From Pseudomonadota bacterium (GTDB lineage: Bacteria; Pseudomonadota; Alphaproteobacteria; Sphingomonadales; Sphingomonadaceae): 29,221 nucleotides of DNA. Made by a program: the position numbers and the translations under genes. The notes beneath the pieces are model-generated. The model did no database searches. It saw only the letters and a program-made list of their open reading frames with translations, and was not told the DNA's origin. Positions 1 to 6,713 of this stretch are shown here, in pieces (the first letter of the stretch is position 1; each line of letters begins with the position of its first letter). Location: assembly GCA_023433305.1 (NCBI GenBank), contig JAEZCZ010000093.1, positions 1-29,221 on the forward strand. The letters run 5' to 3'.

Positions 1-328
1 TTGAATCCTGCGAGCGACCCGCACCGTGCGGGCCGAGGGTACGCTTCTTCCGGAAACCCCGAGTCCCGCCGATGAGTCTGGCGAGCCCGGGCTAAAGGCC
101 TGCGAGCAATAGGCCGCTGTGGTGCCGAAAACGGGTACGCAAGTATGCCATGGTTTTCGATGTCGTGCCCCGGCGGGCCGAAGTCAAGATGGCGTGTCAG
201 TCGGCGGCCGGCCGGGGTGCGAAAGCTGCGACAATTTGCTCATTTATTTGCCCGCGGAGCTGTCACAAGGGGTGGGGCGAACCATTCGAAATGCCGCGCC
301 CTAGCCGCGGCCCAAGGGAAGCGTCGCC
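1..328. other. Left-edge non-coding stretch with short hairpins
   Basis: No gene is supported here. Reading from the left edge, one frame stays open for 24 codons to a TGA at 73-75, which could be the tail of a gene outside the window, but I recognise nothing in it. Three short symmetric elements are visible: a 6-bp stem with a 3-nt loop at 18-32 (CCCGCA/TGCGGG), a 10-bp palindrome at 84-93 (AGCCCGGGCT), and a 5-bp stem with a 9-nt loop at 97-115 (GGCCT/AGGCC). None is followed by a T run, so they are not clear intrinsic terminators. A structured RNA is possible but unproven. Confidence 0.3.
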
Positions 329-1417
329 ATGAATCATCGCGCCATAATCCGTTGCCTGCTGTCGTCCTGTGTCCTCGCGTTGGCCGCGCCGGCCGCCGCG
401 CAGGAGGCGCCGGCGGACCTGACCACGATGCCGCCGGTTTCGACCCACTACCAGCCCAAGCGCACGGCGTGGGGCGATCCGGACCTGCGCGGCACCTGGC
501 CCATCAACGACGTCGCCGAACTGCCGGTGAGCCGCCCCGACCAGTATGGGGACCGCTTCTGGAAGACCGACGCGGAAGTGGCGGCCGAACAGGCGCGCGT
601 CGAGCAGCTCGAGCAGGCTTACGAGAAGGAAGAGCAGGAAGAGACGATCGGCAGCGGCCACTGGATAGAGTATCTTGCGGGCAAGCGCCGCACCTCGATG
701 GTGGTCGATCCCAGCAACGGCAAGTTGCCGGCAATGACGCCGCACGCGGAAGCGCTCTACCGCGCGGGCCGGTCGAGCTGGACGCCGAACACGCACTTCG
801 ACTGGGTGACCGATTTCGATAGCTGGGACCGCTGCGTCAGCCGCGGGTTTCCCGCTTCGATGCTCCCGTTCCGCTATAACAACGGCATCCGCATCTACCA
901 GGCGCCGGGATATGTGACGATCGCGCTCGAAATGCTCGGGACGCGGATTATCCCCGTCGCCGGCCAGCTCGAGCCCTGGCCCGAGGCCGTGGAGGCATGG
1001 CTGGGGAGCAGTCGCGGGCGCTGGGAAGGCAACACGCTGGTCATCGAAACTACCAACATCAAGACCGGCGACAGCGCGACGCACGACATGTTCGCGCGCA
1101 ATGGCAGCCCGCTCAACATGGCGACGCGCGGCATTCCGCCGTGGAATACCATCCCGACGAGTGCCCGCGCGAAAGTGACCGAACGCCTAACCATGATCGG
1201 CGAGAATACGATCACTTACGAGATGACGTACTCGGATCCCGAAGTGTTCTCCGTCCCTTGGACGCTGCGCTTCGACTGGACGCGCGACGAGGACTATGCC
1301 TTTTTCGAGTACGCCTGCCACGAGGGCAACGTGCAGGTGAGGAACTATATCACCGCGTCGCGCGCAGGACGGCTCGAGACGCTGTCGGCGGAGCAACTTG
1401 AGGAGGGAGGCGACTGA
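329..1417 (+). CDS. Exported protein of unknown function
   Basis: A 362-residue protein beginning with a typical Sec signal peptide (about residues 1-24, basic start, Leu/Ala core, ending in AAAQ), so the mature protein is probably periplasmic. The rest is soluble. It contains blocks I associate with a widespread uncharacterised family of secreted proteins in sphingomonads and other environmental bacteria: DRCVSRG, YNNGIRIYQ, then RGRWEGNTLVIETTN near residue 235. A charged Glu-rich helix lies around residues 85-110. The ATG at 329 places the signal peptide exactly at the N-terminus, which supports this start; aagggaagc upstream is a modest ribosome binding site. It converges on the TonB-dependent receptor gene 47 nt downstream. 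I cannot assign a reaction. Confidence 0.85.
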   Translation: MNHRAIIRCLLSSCVLALAAPAAAQEAPADLTTMPPVSTHYQPKRTAWGDPDLRGTWPINDVAELPVSRPDQYGDRFWKTDAEVAAEQARVEQLEQAYEKEEQEETIGSGHWIEYLAGKRRTSMVVDPSNGKLPAMTPHAEALYRAGRSSWTPNTHFDWVTDFDSWDRCVSRGFPASMLPFRYNNGIRIYQAPGYVTIALEMLGTRIIPVAGQLEPWPEAVEAWLGSSRGRWEGNTLVIETTNIKTGDSATHDMFARNGSPLNMATRGIPPWNTIPTSARAKVTERLTMIGENTITYEMTYSDPEVFSVPWTLRFDWTRDEDYAFFEYACHEGNVQVRNYITASRAGRLETLSAEQLEEGGD

Positions 1418-1464
1418 GCCTTTCCCGCTTCGCGCGGCTGCTACCGAAGGAAGGGCCGACATAG

Positions 1465-3540
1465 CTAGAACGTCTTCTTGATACCAACCCGGAACTGCTG
1501 GGGCTCGACCACGCGGCTGTTGAAGTCTTCGATACCTTCGGGCGGTTCGCTGGGCAGGCGCGTGGCATAGAAATAATCGATGTCGTGGCGCTTGCTGTCG
1601 AACACGTTAAGTAGCTCGCCGTAGATCTCGAAGCCGGCGAGGTTGCTCGGGGTCCAGGCAGCGCGAAGGTTTATCAGCAACGTGGATTCCCCACGCCGCG
1701 AGTTGTCCTCGATCAGCGGATGAGGGCCCAGATAGCGGGCGCGTACGGCGGCGTTGAACTCCGGGAAGATGGCCGAGATGCCGAGTTCGCCCGAGCTTTC
1801 CAGTGCACCCGGCACGAAGTTCTCGCCCTCCGGTAATCCCTGGTATCGAGATTTCGAGCCGGTCCAGACAGCATCGATGGCGAGCCATTCCGTCGGGCGT
1901 ACGAAGCCGGTGATCTCATAGCCGCGGCGCCGCCCGGGATCGCTGGGCTCGACAGCACCCGAATCGCCGACGTAGATCAGCTCGCTCTCGATCGTGGACC
2001 ACCAATACACTCCTGTCAGAATGAACGGGCCGCGCTCAAACCGCGCGCCGATTTCCTTGAAGGTGCCCTCGACTATCCCAGGGGCCGGATCGACCGGATT
2101 GGTGACACCGCGCGCGTCGTTCGAATGGAAGCCTTCGCCCCAGTTGGCATAGAGCGCGACGCGATCGGTGATTTCGTAATTGAGGCCGAGCTTGGGCGCG
2201 AGGCCGTGATCCTTGGCGATTCCGCTCCAGCTCGTCGCGCCGGCGAGCGCTCGGGTGCGGAAGCGGTACCAGTCGCCGCGCAGGCCCCCGATCACCATCA
2301 AGCGTTCGACGGGATTCCAGATGGCTTCGCCATAGACTCCGATCGAGCTTTCAAGCACGTCGAACGCGCCGACCGTGCTGAGGAACGCACCATCGGCGGT
2401 GTTGTCGAGCCCGACCGGAGAGATATCGTCGATCCGAGCTTCGGTGCCGGCGCGCAGAGAGACGTTGTCGAGCACGTCGAACGTGCGCTCGAGCCGCCCG
2501 CCGTATGTCCAACGCTCCTCGTACTGGCGCCGCTGGTCGCCGTGGACAGGGTCGTCGAGAAAGAATGTGAAGTTGTTGAGCAGGCTCCAGTCGTAGTGCT
2601 GGGCGTAGGCGGTCACCCGCCAGGCATGGTCGCGGTAGTTGATCGTCAGGATCTCGCGCTCGGTGCGGCCGCGCAGCGTCGGATCGAGCGTGCAGTAGAT
2701 GTCTTCGCAGAGCGGAGTGCCGATCACCCGCTGCGGGATCTGCTCGGTCGGCGCCCAGCTTGCATCGTAAATGCTGAGTGAAGCTTGCAGATCGCCCGTT
2801 CCGAGCGGGACCGAATATTTGAGCAGGGCCGAGTAGGCTTCGAAGTCTTCGGGGAGTTCCCACGGTCCATCGTTGAACTTGGCCTGGCCGACCGCGAGGA
2901 GATCGCCGCCGCCGAGTTCGATCGAGCCACCTGCAACATAGCGGCGGTAGCCGTACTCGCCGAGCTCGGCGAGCGCGAAGGGCTCTAGCCGATCCCGAGT
3001 GGTGATCATGCTTGCGCCGACGAAGCTGAAATCTCCGGTGTCGGCGCGGTACGGCCCTTTACGGTAATCGATCCGCTGCACGGTCTCCGGGATTAGCCCC
3101 TGCACGTCGAGGTAGCCCTGGCCATGGCCGTGCGTCCGGAAGTTGACCGGCATGTCGTCGATGTAGAGCGCGTAGTCGGTGCCGTGATCGAGGTTGAAAC
3201 CGCGCAGGAAGAATTGGTTGGCCTTGCCGCCGCCGGAATGCTGAGTGGCGATGAGACCCGGGGTTGCCTCGAGCAGTTCGCCAGGCCGAAGGAGCGGGCG
3301 AACCTCGATGTCGGCCCCGGCAACCCCGCCTTCGCTCGCGGCGATGGCTTCGCCGATGCGGCGTTCCCCGCGCCCGTAAACGTAGATCGTCGGTTGCTCG
3401 ACGTTATCGGCTTCGTCCGCAGCCGCCGTGTCAGCGAAGGGCTGGGGCGCAACTTGCGCTGCCGCGGGGAGAGGAGCGAGCAGCGCAAGTGCGGAACCGC
3501 CGCACGAGAGCAGGCGGTGAAACGAGAGAGGCTTGGTCAT
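1465..3540 (-). CDS. TonB-dependent outer-membrane receptor
   Basis: A 691-residue outer-membrane transporter. It has a signal peptide (about residues 1-29, ending AAAQ), a plug domain (about 50-180, with PGELLEATPG and LRGFNLDHGTDYALYID), and a long beta-barrel rich in alternating aromatic strands that ends in the expected C-terminal Phe. Such receptors import scarce ligands (metal chelates, vitamins, sugars) using TonB-ExbBD energy. The plug has a His-rich stretch (LDHGTDY, then RTHGHGQG). This is the signature of a recognisable receptor subfamily whose substrate I do not know; a metal-related ligand is speculation. A Cys pair in an extracellular-type loop (PLCEDIYC) may form a disulfide. 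No transporter or regulator genes adjoin it that would name the ligand. Family call is firm, substrate unknown. Confidence 0.93.
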   Translation of the reverse strand: MTKPLSFHRLLSCGGSALALLAPLPAAAQVAPQPFADTAAADEADNVEQPTIYVYGRGERRIGEAIAASEGGVAGADIEVRPLLRPGELLEATPGLIATQHSGGGKANQFFLRGFNLDHGTDYALYIDDMPVNFRTHGHGQGYLDVQGLIPETVQRIDYRKGPYRADTGDFSFVGASMITTRDRLEPFALAELGEYGYRRYVAGGSIELGGGDLLAVGQAKFNDGPWELPEDFEAYSALLKYSVPLGTGDLQASLSIYDASWAPTEQIPQRVIGTPLCEDIYCTLDPTLRGRTEREILTINYRDHAWRVTAYAQHYDWSLLNNFTFFLDDPVHGDQRRQYEERWTYGGRLERTFDVLDNVSLRAGTEARIDDISPVGLDNTADGAFLSTVGAFDVLESSIGVYGEAIWNPVERLMVIGGLRGDWYRFRTRALAGATSWSGIAKDHGLAPKLGLNYEITDRVALYANWGEGFHSNDARGVTNPVDPAPGIVEGTFKEIGARFERGPFILTGVYWWSTIESELIYVGDSGAVEPSDPGRRRGYEITGFVRPTEWLAIDAVWTGSKSRYQGLPEGENFVPGALESSGELGISAIFPEFNAAVRARYLGPHPLIEDNSRRGESTLLINLRAAWTPSNLAGFEIYGELLNVFDSKRHDIDYFYATRLPSEPPEGIEDFNSRVVEPQQFRVGIKKTF

Positions 3541-3542
3541 CA

Positions 3543-3557
3543 GCCGCCTAAAGCGGC
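3543..3557 (-). promoter_or_regulatory. Hairpin abutting the receptor start codon
   Basis: A 5-bp inverted repeat (GCCGC, 5-nt loop, GCGGC) lies three bases before the receptor ATG on the minus strand. The only Shine-Dalgarno-like bases (AGGCGG) are in its 3' arm, so the fold would hide them. This is seen in sequence; a regulatory role is inference. Confidence 0.25.
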
Positions 3558-3579
3558 GACTGACGGTACGCGTAAGTTA

Positions 3580-3590
3580 ATTACGGTAAT
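3580..3590. promoter_or_regulatory. Palindrome upstream of receptor gene
   Basis: ATTACGGTAAT is a perfect inverted repeat with one central base, about 40 nt upstream of the receptor start. It overlaps a second, looser repeat (GTAA, 5 nt, TTAC) at 3572-3584. It sits where an operator for a regulated receptor would be expected. The regulator is unknown and the match to any named box is not convincing. Confidence 0.25.
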
Positions 3591-3616
3591 CGCGACGTTA
3601 CATGCGGGTTACAGGG

Positions 3617-4078
3617 CTATTGCGAAGCCTCAACAGTGTATTCCGAGACGATGCGCCAGGGCTGGCCGCTTGTGCGCGTCCAGACGGTCTGGCTGGCGAT
3701 GGGGATGGCGACGGGCTCGCCGGTCTCGGCATGGGTCGTGGTCAGGGTTCCGGTCGCATTGGTGACCGCGAGGTCTTCTGCGCCTGACGCCCATCCGGTG
3801 CCGGGGATCATCTCGATGCGGAAATTGGGGTCGCTGAGCCAGGCGTCATAAGTCGCGGCGATCGCTTCCCCGGTTGTCGCCTGCGGGCTGCCCGGAACCA
3901 CGAGCACCGCCCCATCGGCGTAGTTGCGCACCGCGCCGCGCAAGTCCTTGGCCGCGATCGCCTGGATCTGCGCCTGCTCGGTCGCGCGGACGGTTTCGAG
4001 CACTTGTTCCGGATCGGACGAGCCGCAGGCCGCCAGGAGGGCAACCGGCGCCAACGCCAGGATCGGGATATGCTTCAT
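3617..4078 (-). CDS. DUF4440/NTF2-like lipoprotein
   Basis: A 153-residue small lipoprotein. The signal peptide ends in a good lipobox (LLAAC, Cys at about residue 20), so the mature protein should be anchored to a membrane. The rest resembles the DUF4440/YybH group of NTF2-like (SnoaL) folds: an N-terminal helix with AQIQAIAAKDLRGAVRNYA, then a strand block with GTLTTTHAETGEPV and QPWRIVSEYTVEA at the end. These cone-shaped folds bind small ligands or act as enzymes in other proteins; no catalytic residues can be assigned here. An upstream in-frame start at 4207 would add 43 residues ahead of the signal peptide, so I chose the ATG at 4078, which has a GGGAGAG ribosome binding site. Confidence 0.8.
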   Translation of the reverse strand: MKHIPILALAPVALLAACGSSDPEQVLETVRATEQAQIQAIAAKDLRGAVRNYADGAVLVVPGSPQATTGEAIAATYDAWLSDPNFRIEMIPGTGWASGAEDLAVTNATGTLTTTHAETGEPVAIPIASQTVWTRTSGQPWRIVSEYTVEASQ

Positions 4079-4146
4079 CGTTTCTCTCCCTCGAACTCGA
4101 GGGGGAGTGTGTCGCAGCCGTCCGGAGCAGGCTTTGATGGAACGCA

Positions 4147-4160
4147 AAGCATGCATGCTT
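4147..4160. promoter_or_regulatory. 14-bp perfect palindrome in divergent intergenic region
   Basis: AAGCATGCATGCTT reads the same on both strands. It lies between the divergent DUF4440 lipoprotein gene and the CmcJ-type oxidoreductase gene, 60-70 nt from each start, so one repressor could control both. A smaller inverted repeat (ATCGT, 5 nt, ACGAT) follows at 4185-4199. No family-specific box is recognised. Confidence 0.35.
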
Positions 4161-4219
4161 GCCAAGGCGGCCAGGCGTGGCACAATCGTAACGAACGATA
4201 GAATCACCGGAGAGTACCC

Positions 4220-5140
4220 ATGGCCACTGCCCCAGCAGCCCCTTCACCCGACGCCATCGAGGAAGGCGCGCGCGCGGTGGAAGCGATGATCCGCTTCGTC
4301 GATCCGGGCGACTTCGTGACGCGGCGCTATGTGCGCGCCGGGGCCGAGATCAACACCGGCACCTATTCGGACCACAAGGTGGTCGTGCGCGACGCGATGC
4401 CGATCCGCGACCATTTCGAATTCGACGTTCACGGCTTCCGCATCGCGCATCAGCCGACGGCGGTGAAGGACTTCCACGACAAGGACGAGGTCGACCGGAT
4501 CTACGAACGCGAGGTCGAAGAGCACGTCCGCGAGTTAACGGGCGCCGACAAGGTTGTGGCGCGCGGGTGGATGGTGCGGACAAGCGCCGACCTCACCGGC
4601 CGGGCGCAGGAGAAAACCGAAGGCTACCAGCACATCGGCGGGATCCAGCCGCCCGCCGGCGAGGCGCACATCGATCTCGACACGCCGACCTCGCAGCGGA
4701 TGGCGGAGGCCACCTACAAGAAGCATTTCCCCGATGGGCCGGGGTTCAAGCGCTTCCTGATCACGAGCTACTGGCGCACTTTCTCGCCTCCGCCGCAGGA
4801 TGTACCGCTGGCGCTGTGCGACGGGCGCACCAGTTTCGCGGGCGAGGAGAAGAGCAACAAGCTGTTCGTGGTCGACGAATTCCCCGAGGGCGACGCGCTG
4901 ACCGCGCCGGTCGAGGGTGAGGACAAGATGATGGCGGCGACGATCCCGTCGTTCGATCCGAGCATGCGGTGGTGGTATTTCTCGAACATGGAGCGTGACG
5001 ACGCGCTGCTGTTCAAGTTCCACGACAGCGACCATTCGCGGACCTGGCGCTGCCCACACACCGCGTTCCACGACCCGAGCTTTCCAGACGCCAACGTGCG
5101 CGAGAGCATCGAAGTGCGCTCGGTCGCCTTCTGGGAGTGA
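4220..5140 (+). CDS. CmcJ/NvfI-family oxidoreductase
   Basis: A 306-residue soluble protein of the CmcJ/NvfI family. Named members include CmcJ, which takes part in cephamycin C 7-alpha methoxylation, and NvfI, a fungal non-haem iron and 2-oxoglutarate enzyme. Family-typical parts are an N-terminal region setting up a methyl-ester-like substrate motif (DHKVVVRDAMPIRDHFEFD), a central block with RFLITSYWRTFSPPPQDVPLALCDGRT, and the C-terminal HSRTWRCPHTAFHDPS followed by RESIEVRSVAFWE, which is the usual end. Length is normal. The substrate here is unknown, and no biosynthetic gene cluster surrounds it. Many bacterial members are stand-alone genes of unknown role. GGAGAG ahead of the ATG is a good ribosome binding site. 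Confidence 0.8.
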   Translation: MATAPAAPSPDAIEEGARAVEAMIRFVDPGDFVTRRYVRAGAEINTGTYSDHKVVVRDAMPIRDHFEFDVHGFRIAHQPTAVKDFHDKDEVDRIYEREVEEHVRELTGADKVVARGWMVRTSADLTGRAQEKTEGYQHIGGIQPPAGEAHIDLDTPTSQRMAEATYKKHFPDGPGFKRFLITSYWRTFSPPPQDVPLALCDGRTSFAGEEKSNKLFVVDEFPEGDALTAPVEGEDKMMAATIPSFDPSMRWWYFSNMERDDALLFKFHDSDHSRTWRCPHTAFHDPSFPDANVRESIEVRSVAFWE

Positions 5141-5231
5141 GCGTGCTCCAGCGGCACTGAGCTCGAGACGGCGCGGTATCCTGCGAACTGTCAGATAGTG
5201 TTCTGAAATCGACGTCGTCGAACTATCGGCC

Positions 5232-5245
5232 CGTCGCATGCGACG
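5232..5245. promoter_or_regulatory. 14-bp perfect palindrome before small ORF
   Basis: CGTCGCATGCGACG is a perfect palindrome about 65 nt upstream of the 54-residue gene. It could be an operator or the stem of a 3' structure for the upstream gene; it has no T run. Confidence 0.25.
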
Positions 5246-5263
5246 AACCGGGTCCGGAATGCC

Positions 5264-5289
5264 GGAACAAACGTGCACCTATACTGGTT
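5264..5289 (+). promoter_or_regulatory. Possible EcfG-type (general stress) promoter
   Basis: GGAAC at 5264-5268 is followed after 17 nt by GGTT at 5286-5289. The known EcfG consensus in Alphaproteobacteria is GGAAC, 16-17 nt, CGTT; three of four -10 bases match. It lies 22 nt upstream of the 54-residue gene start, a sensible distance. Short motifs like this occur by chance, so confidence is modest. Confidence 0.35.
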
Positions 5290-5310
5290 TATTCGCCAAG
5301 GTGACATGTA

Positions 5311-5475
5311 ATGGCTGATGATCCCTTTGTTGCGGTCGGTCTTTTGACCGAGACGAATATCCGGATGCTGGGGACCAGCCTGCGGCAGGTATTCCCGATT
5401 CCGGACGACAACAAGTTCGAGGACCTGATCCAGGCGCTGGATCAGGCCGTCGATCAGTCGCGCGCACCGGAATAG
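5311..5475 (+). CDS. Small conserved-looking protein, 54 residues
   Basis: A short gene encoding 54 residues that starts MADDPFVAVGLLTETNI and continues with a Leu/Phe-rich amphipathic segment and an acidic C-terminus ending SRAPE. The evidence for coding is a good ribosome binding site (AAGGTGA at 5298-5304) correctly spaced from the ATG, codon use like its neighbours, and a stop only 7 nt from the convergent HAD gene. I recall similar small proteins in sphingomonads but cannot name a family. No membrane segment is present. A possible EcfG-type promoter precedes it, hinting at stress-linked expression. Confidence 0.65.
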   Translation: MADDPFVAVGLLTETNIRMLGTSLRQVFPIPDDNKFEDLIQALDQAVDQSRAPE

Positions 5476-5482
5476 GCGAGGT

Positions 5483-5956
5483 TCAGCCCTTCAACGGGAA
5501 ATAATCGCGAAGCGCATCGATCGACTGGCGCGCGCTCTTGTGGTGGACGAAGATTCCGCCGACCTCTTCCCACAAATGACGGTGCCGATCCTGGTCGTCG
5601 ACCAGCACGTCACCTTCCTTGGCGTGATCGCGCTTGTCGCGTGCCATCGTGGTGATGATGCGCGTGCCGGGGAAATGCTGAGCCGCCCAACGGACCTTCT
5701 GGTCGGCAGCCCATTTGCCGCGCGGAAGGCCGGTCAGGATGACCGGTTTGAGATGCCGGACCGCCTCAAACAGTTCCATCGCATCGTCCATCAGCGGAAG
5801 CGAGAAGTAGAAATCGGGCGCCTGGGCGAGCTTCTGCCAGAAGCGGCCGAGGCCATGCCGTTTCTCGAACGCGCGCGGAGGGAGGCCGAGAACGGCGGTC
5901 GCGCCCTTGTCGAAATCGGCCAGCACGCCGTCGCAGTCGAGATAAAGCTGCCTCAC
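5483..5956 (-). CDS. HAD-superfamily phosphatase, 5'(3')-nucleotidase-like
   Basis: A 157-residue HAD-fold hydrolase. Motif I is DCDGVLADF near the N-terminus (Asp7 as nucleophile, Asp9 as acid/base), motif II Thr is in VILTGLP (Thr75), a motif III Lys lies at 108-113, and motif IV is the Asp pair in VLVDDQ (120-121). The compact cap and the spacing resemble 5'(3')-deoxyribonucleotidases and small HAD phosphatases. I chose the GTG at 5956: it overlaps the stop of the upstream gene as GTGA and places motif I six residues in, as usual; a longer form from 6010 would overlap that gene by about 58 nt. The overlap implies translational coupling with the 2H phosphoesterase-like protein. The substrate could be nucleotides or RNA ends; the latter is inference from the partner. 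Confidence 0.85.
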   Translation of the reverse strand: MRQLYLDCDGVLADFDKGATAVLGLPPRAFEKRHGLGRFWQKLAQAPDFYFSLPLMDDAMELFEAVRHLKPVILTGLPRGKWAADQKVRWAAQHFPGTRIITTMARDKRDHAKEGDVLVDDQDRHRHLWEEVGGIFVHHKSARQSIDALRDYFPLKG

Positions 5957-6462
5957 GGCCACCTCGCGGGGGAGAGCGAGAGCGGGATCGGCTCGCGCAG
6001 CGGCCGCCACGGCCCATTAGCGAGCACGTCGTTGCTTTCCTTGGCACGGCGGCCAGGGCCGAGCGACCACGTAATGTGATAAATGCTGCCGTCAGGTCGG
6101 TCAGTCGAGCCGGCAATCGCGACGACCAGCGCCTCTACGCCGCGGTCGTCATCGATGTGTCCGATCGCCTGGGCGGTGACGCCCTCGGGCAGCGGCGTGT
6201 CGCGGGCGACATTCGCGGCCAACGTGACGTGGTCGGCGATGACCTTGCCGTACCTGGGATTGAGTTCCTTGAGCAGTTCGTCGCGCTGCGCTGGATCGAG
6301 CTTCCATCCGACGACCGATCGGCCCGGGGCGCCATTGCGGACGATGTCTTCGGGATCGGGCACCTTTCTCCAACCCTGGACTCCAGCGCCCGTTCCGGCC
6401 GGAACCGCATCGTGCGCGCGCGATTTTCCAAGCAAGCCTGAGAGCAAAGGGAGCCGTTTCAA
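5953..6462 (-). CDS. 2H phosphoesterase-like protein (tRNA-ligase CPD-like)
   Basis: A protein of up to 169 residues carrying two H-x-T motifs typical of 2H phosphoesterases: HVT at residues 78-80 and HIT at 129-131 (numbered from the TTG at 6462). The second lies in HITWSLGPGRRAKESNDVL, which recalls the cyclic phosphodiesterase domain of fungal and plant tRNA ligases, where HIT is followed by a short loop and an SN pair. That domain opens 2',3'-cyclic phosphates on RNA. The start is uncertain: a GTG at 6363 (136 residues, preceded by GGAGAAAG) would begin just before the conserved region and free the palindrome at 6392-6405 as a promoter region. The stop overlaps the HAD gene start by GTGA. 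The family call rests on motifs only. Confidence 0.65.
   Translation of the reverse strand: MKRLPLLSGLLGKSRAHDAVPAGTGAGVQGWRKVPDPEDIVRNGAPGRSVVGWKLDPAQRDELLKELNPRYGKVIADHVTLAANVARDTPLPEGVTAQAIGHIDDDRGVEALVVAIAGSTDRPDGSIYHITWSLGPGRRAKESNDVLANGPWRPLREPIPLSLSPARWP
6392..6405. promoter_or_regulatory. 14-bp palindrome with back-to-back GGAAC elements
   Basis: GTTCCGGCCGGAAC is a perfect palindrome placing a GGAAC on each strand, facing the divergent 2H/HAD pair and the 82-residue gene. On the minus strand GGAAC is followed after 16 nt by GGTT (6372-6375), close to the EcfG consensus; on the plus strand the -10 match is poor. If the 2H gene starts at the GTG at 6363, this lies in the intergenic region; if it starts at 6462, it is coding. 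Confidence 0.35.
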
Positions 6463-6710
6463 TGCCCGTATCCGAAACCACGATCATCGAGCGCATCGCG
6501 CGCGTGCTCGCCGGACAGCGCGCCAGCGCCAATGCGGACGGCTACCTTGCCTCGGCAGGCGACGTCGTGGACGATTCCTGGCGCGAGCACGTCGACGATG
6601 CGCGCGCGGTGCTGCACACTTTGCGCGAGCCCGATCCTACAATGGCCTCGGCCGGCGACGTAGAAACCTGGCGCGCGATGGTCGAAGCCGCGCTCGAAGC
6701 GGAGGGCTGA
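6462..6710 (+). CDS. Small soluble protein with internal repeat, 82 residues
   Basis: An 82-residue acidic protein I cannot assign to a named family. It opens with a helical segment (ETTIIERIARVLAGQR) and then shows an internal repeat: ASAGDV occurs at residues 30-35 and again at 62-67, each followed shortly by a Trp-containing helix (SWREHVDDA; TWRAMVEAA). There is no signal peptide or membrane segment. AAAGGGAG at 6446-6453 is an acceptable ribosome binding site. The STAS/SEC14 gene starts 3 nt after its stop, with that gene's ribosome binding site (GGAGGG) inside this gene's last codons, so the two almost certainly form an operon and may work together. Confidence 0.7.
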   Translation: MPVSETTIIERIARVLAGQRASANADGYLASAGDVVDDSWREHVDDARAVLHTLREPDPTMASAGDVETWRAMVEAALEAEG

Positions 6711-6713
6711 CCG

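Noticed and set aside
1..130. Possible 6S, SRP or RNase P RNA at the left edge
   Set aside because: Short hairpins exist but none of the conserved sequence blocks of these RNAs could be recognised.
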